From NCBI RefSeq assembly GCF_003264365.1, contig NZ_PYAK01000009.1, positions 62,001 through 126,000 on the forward strand: 64,000 bases of DNA, in the 5' to 3' direction. Position 1 is the stretch's first letter, and the number at the start of each line of letters is the position of its first letter. Below are positions 62,766 through 64,000 of the stretch, in pieces. Source of the DNA: Micromonospora noduli. GTDB lineage: Bacteria > Actinomycetota > Actinomycetes > Mycobacteriales > Micromonosporaceae. Under the pieces are notes generated by a model that was not told the DNA's origin, did not search any database, and saw nothing but the letters and a program-made list of their open reading frames with translations. The position numbers and the translations under genes are program-made.

Positions 62766-63716
62766 TCAGTCCTTCTGGGCCGGGTGGTGCGGGACGTACG
62801 CCGGCGCGCGGTGGTCGGCGAAGCAGCGGTTGAAGCTCGGGGAGGCGGTGCGGCTCTCGTGGGCCGCCCGGCCGATGAGGTCGTCGGCGTCAACCTTGTC
62901 TAGGGCGAGCACCCCGGTTGGCACGGTCGGGTTGAGCCGGAGTACCCGGTCGTTGCTGAGGAAGTGGCGGACCTGCTTGATCGCGCTCTCGCTCTGCGCG
63001 CGCATCAGCACCTCGACCGCGTCCCGAGCCCACGGCAGGAGTCCTCCTCCGTCGAGGCGGCGGCTGCGGTGGCGCATGTCGGTAGTGGTGCCCAGGCTGA
63101 AGACCCGGATCGCGTCCAGCGGCAGGCCGAGCGGCCCGACGGCCTCGGTCAGTGCCACCATCGCCGGGTTGTTCGCCCAGACGCCGCCGTCAACCAGCCG
63201 GGTACCGTCCAGCGGCATGCCGGGCAGATAGGTCGGGGCGGCGGCGGTGGCCATGGCGACGTCGACGGCCCGTTCGCGCCAGTCCCGGGTCAGCTGCGGC
63301 AGGTGCGGGGTGCGGAACAGGTACACGTCGTCGGCGCCCACGTTGTAGGAGGTGATGACGAGCCGCTTGGTGCTCTCGCCGAAGGTCCGCTCGCCCAGAA
63401 CCTCGGTCAGCGCGGCGCGCAGCGGCTCGGCGGCGTACTTGGCCCGCACCAGGTGCCGCAGCCCCCGCAACCGGCTGCGGTCACGGAAGACCCGCGGACC
63501 GAGGTCGGTGTAAAACTCGAGGATCTCGCGAGGTGTCATGCCCAACCCCAGGCCCAACGCGATGATGCCACCGGTCGACGTGCCGGCAATCAGGTCGAAG
63601 TGATCCGTGACCCGGATGTCGAGATCCTCCTCGAGCCGGGCCAGCACAGCTGCGGAGAACATCCCCCGCAACGCCCCGCCGTCCAGCGACAGGATCTGGA
63701 ACCGCTGCGTCGTCAC
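62766..63716 (-). CDS. capV: CapV-like patatin phospholipase effector
   Basis: A 316-residue patatin-like phospholipase. The oxyanion motif SLDGGALRG (10-18), the lipase box GTSTGG with Ser47 and the catalytic Asp176 in VDGGVWANNP are all in place. In CBASS the enzyme degrades membrane phospholipids once bound by the cyclic nucleotide, killing the infected cell. GTG at 63716 is the start. It is the first gene of the leftward operon, with its promoter in the less GC-rich stretch at 63765-63815 next to a divergent XRE gene. A (GGTGAC)3 repeat lies in its leader at about 63738-63755 on the reverse strand. Confidence 0.92.
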   Translation of the reverse strand: MTTQRFQILSLDGGALRGMFSAAVLARLEEDLDIRVTDHFDLIAGTSTGGIIALGLGLGMTPREILEFYTDLGPRVFRDRSRLRGLRHLVRAKYAAEPLRAALTEVLGERTFGESTKRLVITSYNVGADDVYLFRTPHLPQLTRDWRERAVDVAMATAAAPTYLPGMPLDGTRLVDGGVWANNPAMVALTEAVGPLGLPLDAIRVFSLGTTTDMRHRSRRLDGGGLLPWARDAVEVLMRAQSESAIKQVRHFLSNDRVLRLNPTVPTGVLALDKVDADDLIGRAAHESRTASPSFNRCFADHRAPAYVPHHPAQKD

Positions 63717-63924
63717 CTGCCGCCACCCGGCCTCGTCACCGTCACCGTCACCACCGCGATCTGCCCTCCTCGACGATCATCAACTTACACCTTGTACTTA
63801 ATATCACGACGCTTGCTTCCGCGTGCGCTTCTACACTCGGAAGGTAACTGTTTCGCCGCGCCACCCGGGCACGACGCGCCGGATCAGCCACAATGCGGGA
63901 GTACAAGATCGGGTTGGGAGAGGG

Positions 63925-64000
63925 ATGAGCAGGTCGACGTTCGAACGGGGACGCCTGCGGGTGGCCCGGGAACTCGTCGGGCTCAGCCAGGCTCAACTCG
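63925..64000 (+). CDS. XRE-family protein, N-terminus (cut by window end)
   Basis: ATG at 63925 with GGGAGAGGG directly upstream encodes MSRSTFERGRLRVARELVGL, then SQAQL, up to the window end. The R-L-x-x-AREL-x-G-x-SQ-x-x-L pattern is the start of an XRE helix-turn-helix, typical of HTH-ImmA/IrrE (short-chain regulator/peptidase) proteins. Being divergent from capV, it may regulate the CBASS operon or be part of a toxin-antitoxin or defence pair. Only 25 residues are visible. Confidence 0.6.
   Translation, partial: MSRSTFERGRLRVARELVGLSQAQL

Noticed and set aside
61622-62833. 403-residue forward frame opposite the CD-NTase
   Set aside because: It is the antisense of a gene whose catalytic motifs are plain; Val/Gly/Ala-rich with no domain.

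Overview
The window is GC-rich DNA, roughly 65-70 % G+C by eye, with actinobacterial codon use and GGAGG-type ribosome sites. The gene families (XRE-TPR regulators, DUF6244, PPC/DUF296, replication-relaxation proteins, GPP34) fit a Micromonosporaceae-like actinomycete. That assignment is an inference; no rRNA or tRNA gene is present to confirm it.

Region 1 (1-20.1 kb) is chromosomal accessory DNA. It holds a partial PPC protein, an orphan CdiA-type toxin end with a SitI3-type immunity gene, and a DUF6244 gene. A seven-gene leftward operon (7502 to 1849), coupled by 4-nt overlaps, encodes an SDR, a methyltransferase, an HprK-like ATPase, two P-loop kinases, a Nudix-nucleotidyltransferase fusion and a nucleotidyltransferase. 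A second leftward operon (13087 to 9132) encodes an XRE-TPR regulator, a creatininase-family hydrolase, a 42-residue peptide and an S9 peptidase. It is divergent from an APC permease, an acetamidase, a GPP34 protein and a broken GNAT gene. The two XRE loci share the same inverted-repeat operator. Many genes in this region carry single-base frameshifts or in-frame stops.

Region 2 (20.2-27.8 kb) is the core of an integrated mobile element: tyrosine integrase, excisionase, a 1.8-kb non-coding block with 10-bp iterons and a long inverted repeat, a sigma-like protein and two replication-relaxation proteins.

Region 3 (28.2-53.0 kb) is a complete 7-deazaguanine DNA-modification and restriction island (Dpd system). 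QueC, QueE, QueD and FolE2 make preQ0. The DNA transglycosylase DpdA, flanked by two DpdB-like proteins, puts it in DNA, and a CSxxK-motif protein may convert it further. DpdE, F, G, H, I, J, K and a DpdD candidate form the restriction arm. These genes are intact and nearly all overlap, in one or two transcription units.

Region 4 (53.6-64 kb) starts with a broken DUF6244 gene. A leftward defence block follows: a type II-short CBASS operon (patatin effector CapV, CD-NTase, E2-like protein) that continues into a large PD-(D/E)xK-plus-repeat protein and a DUF3800 protein. Two uncharacterised genes lie downstream, and a divergent XRE gene is cut by the window end. The window therefore holds two anti-phage systems, one linked to a mobile-element core.
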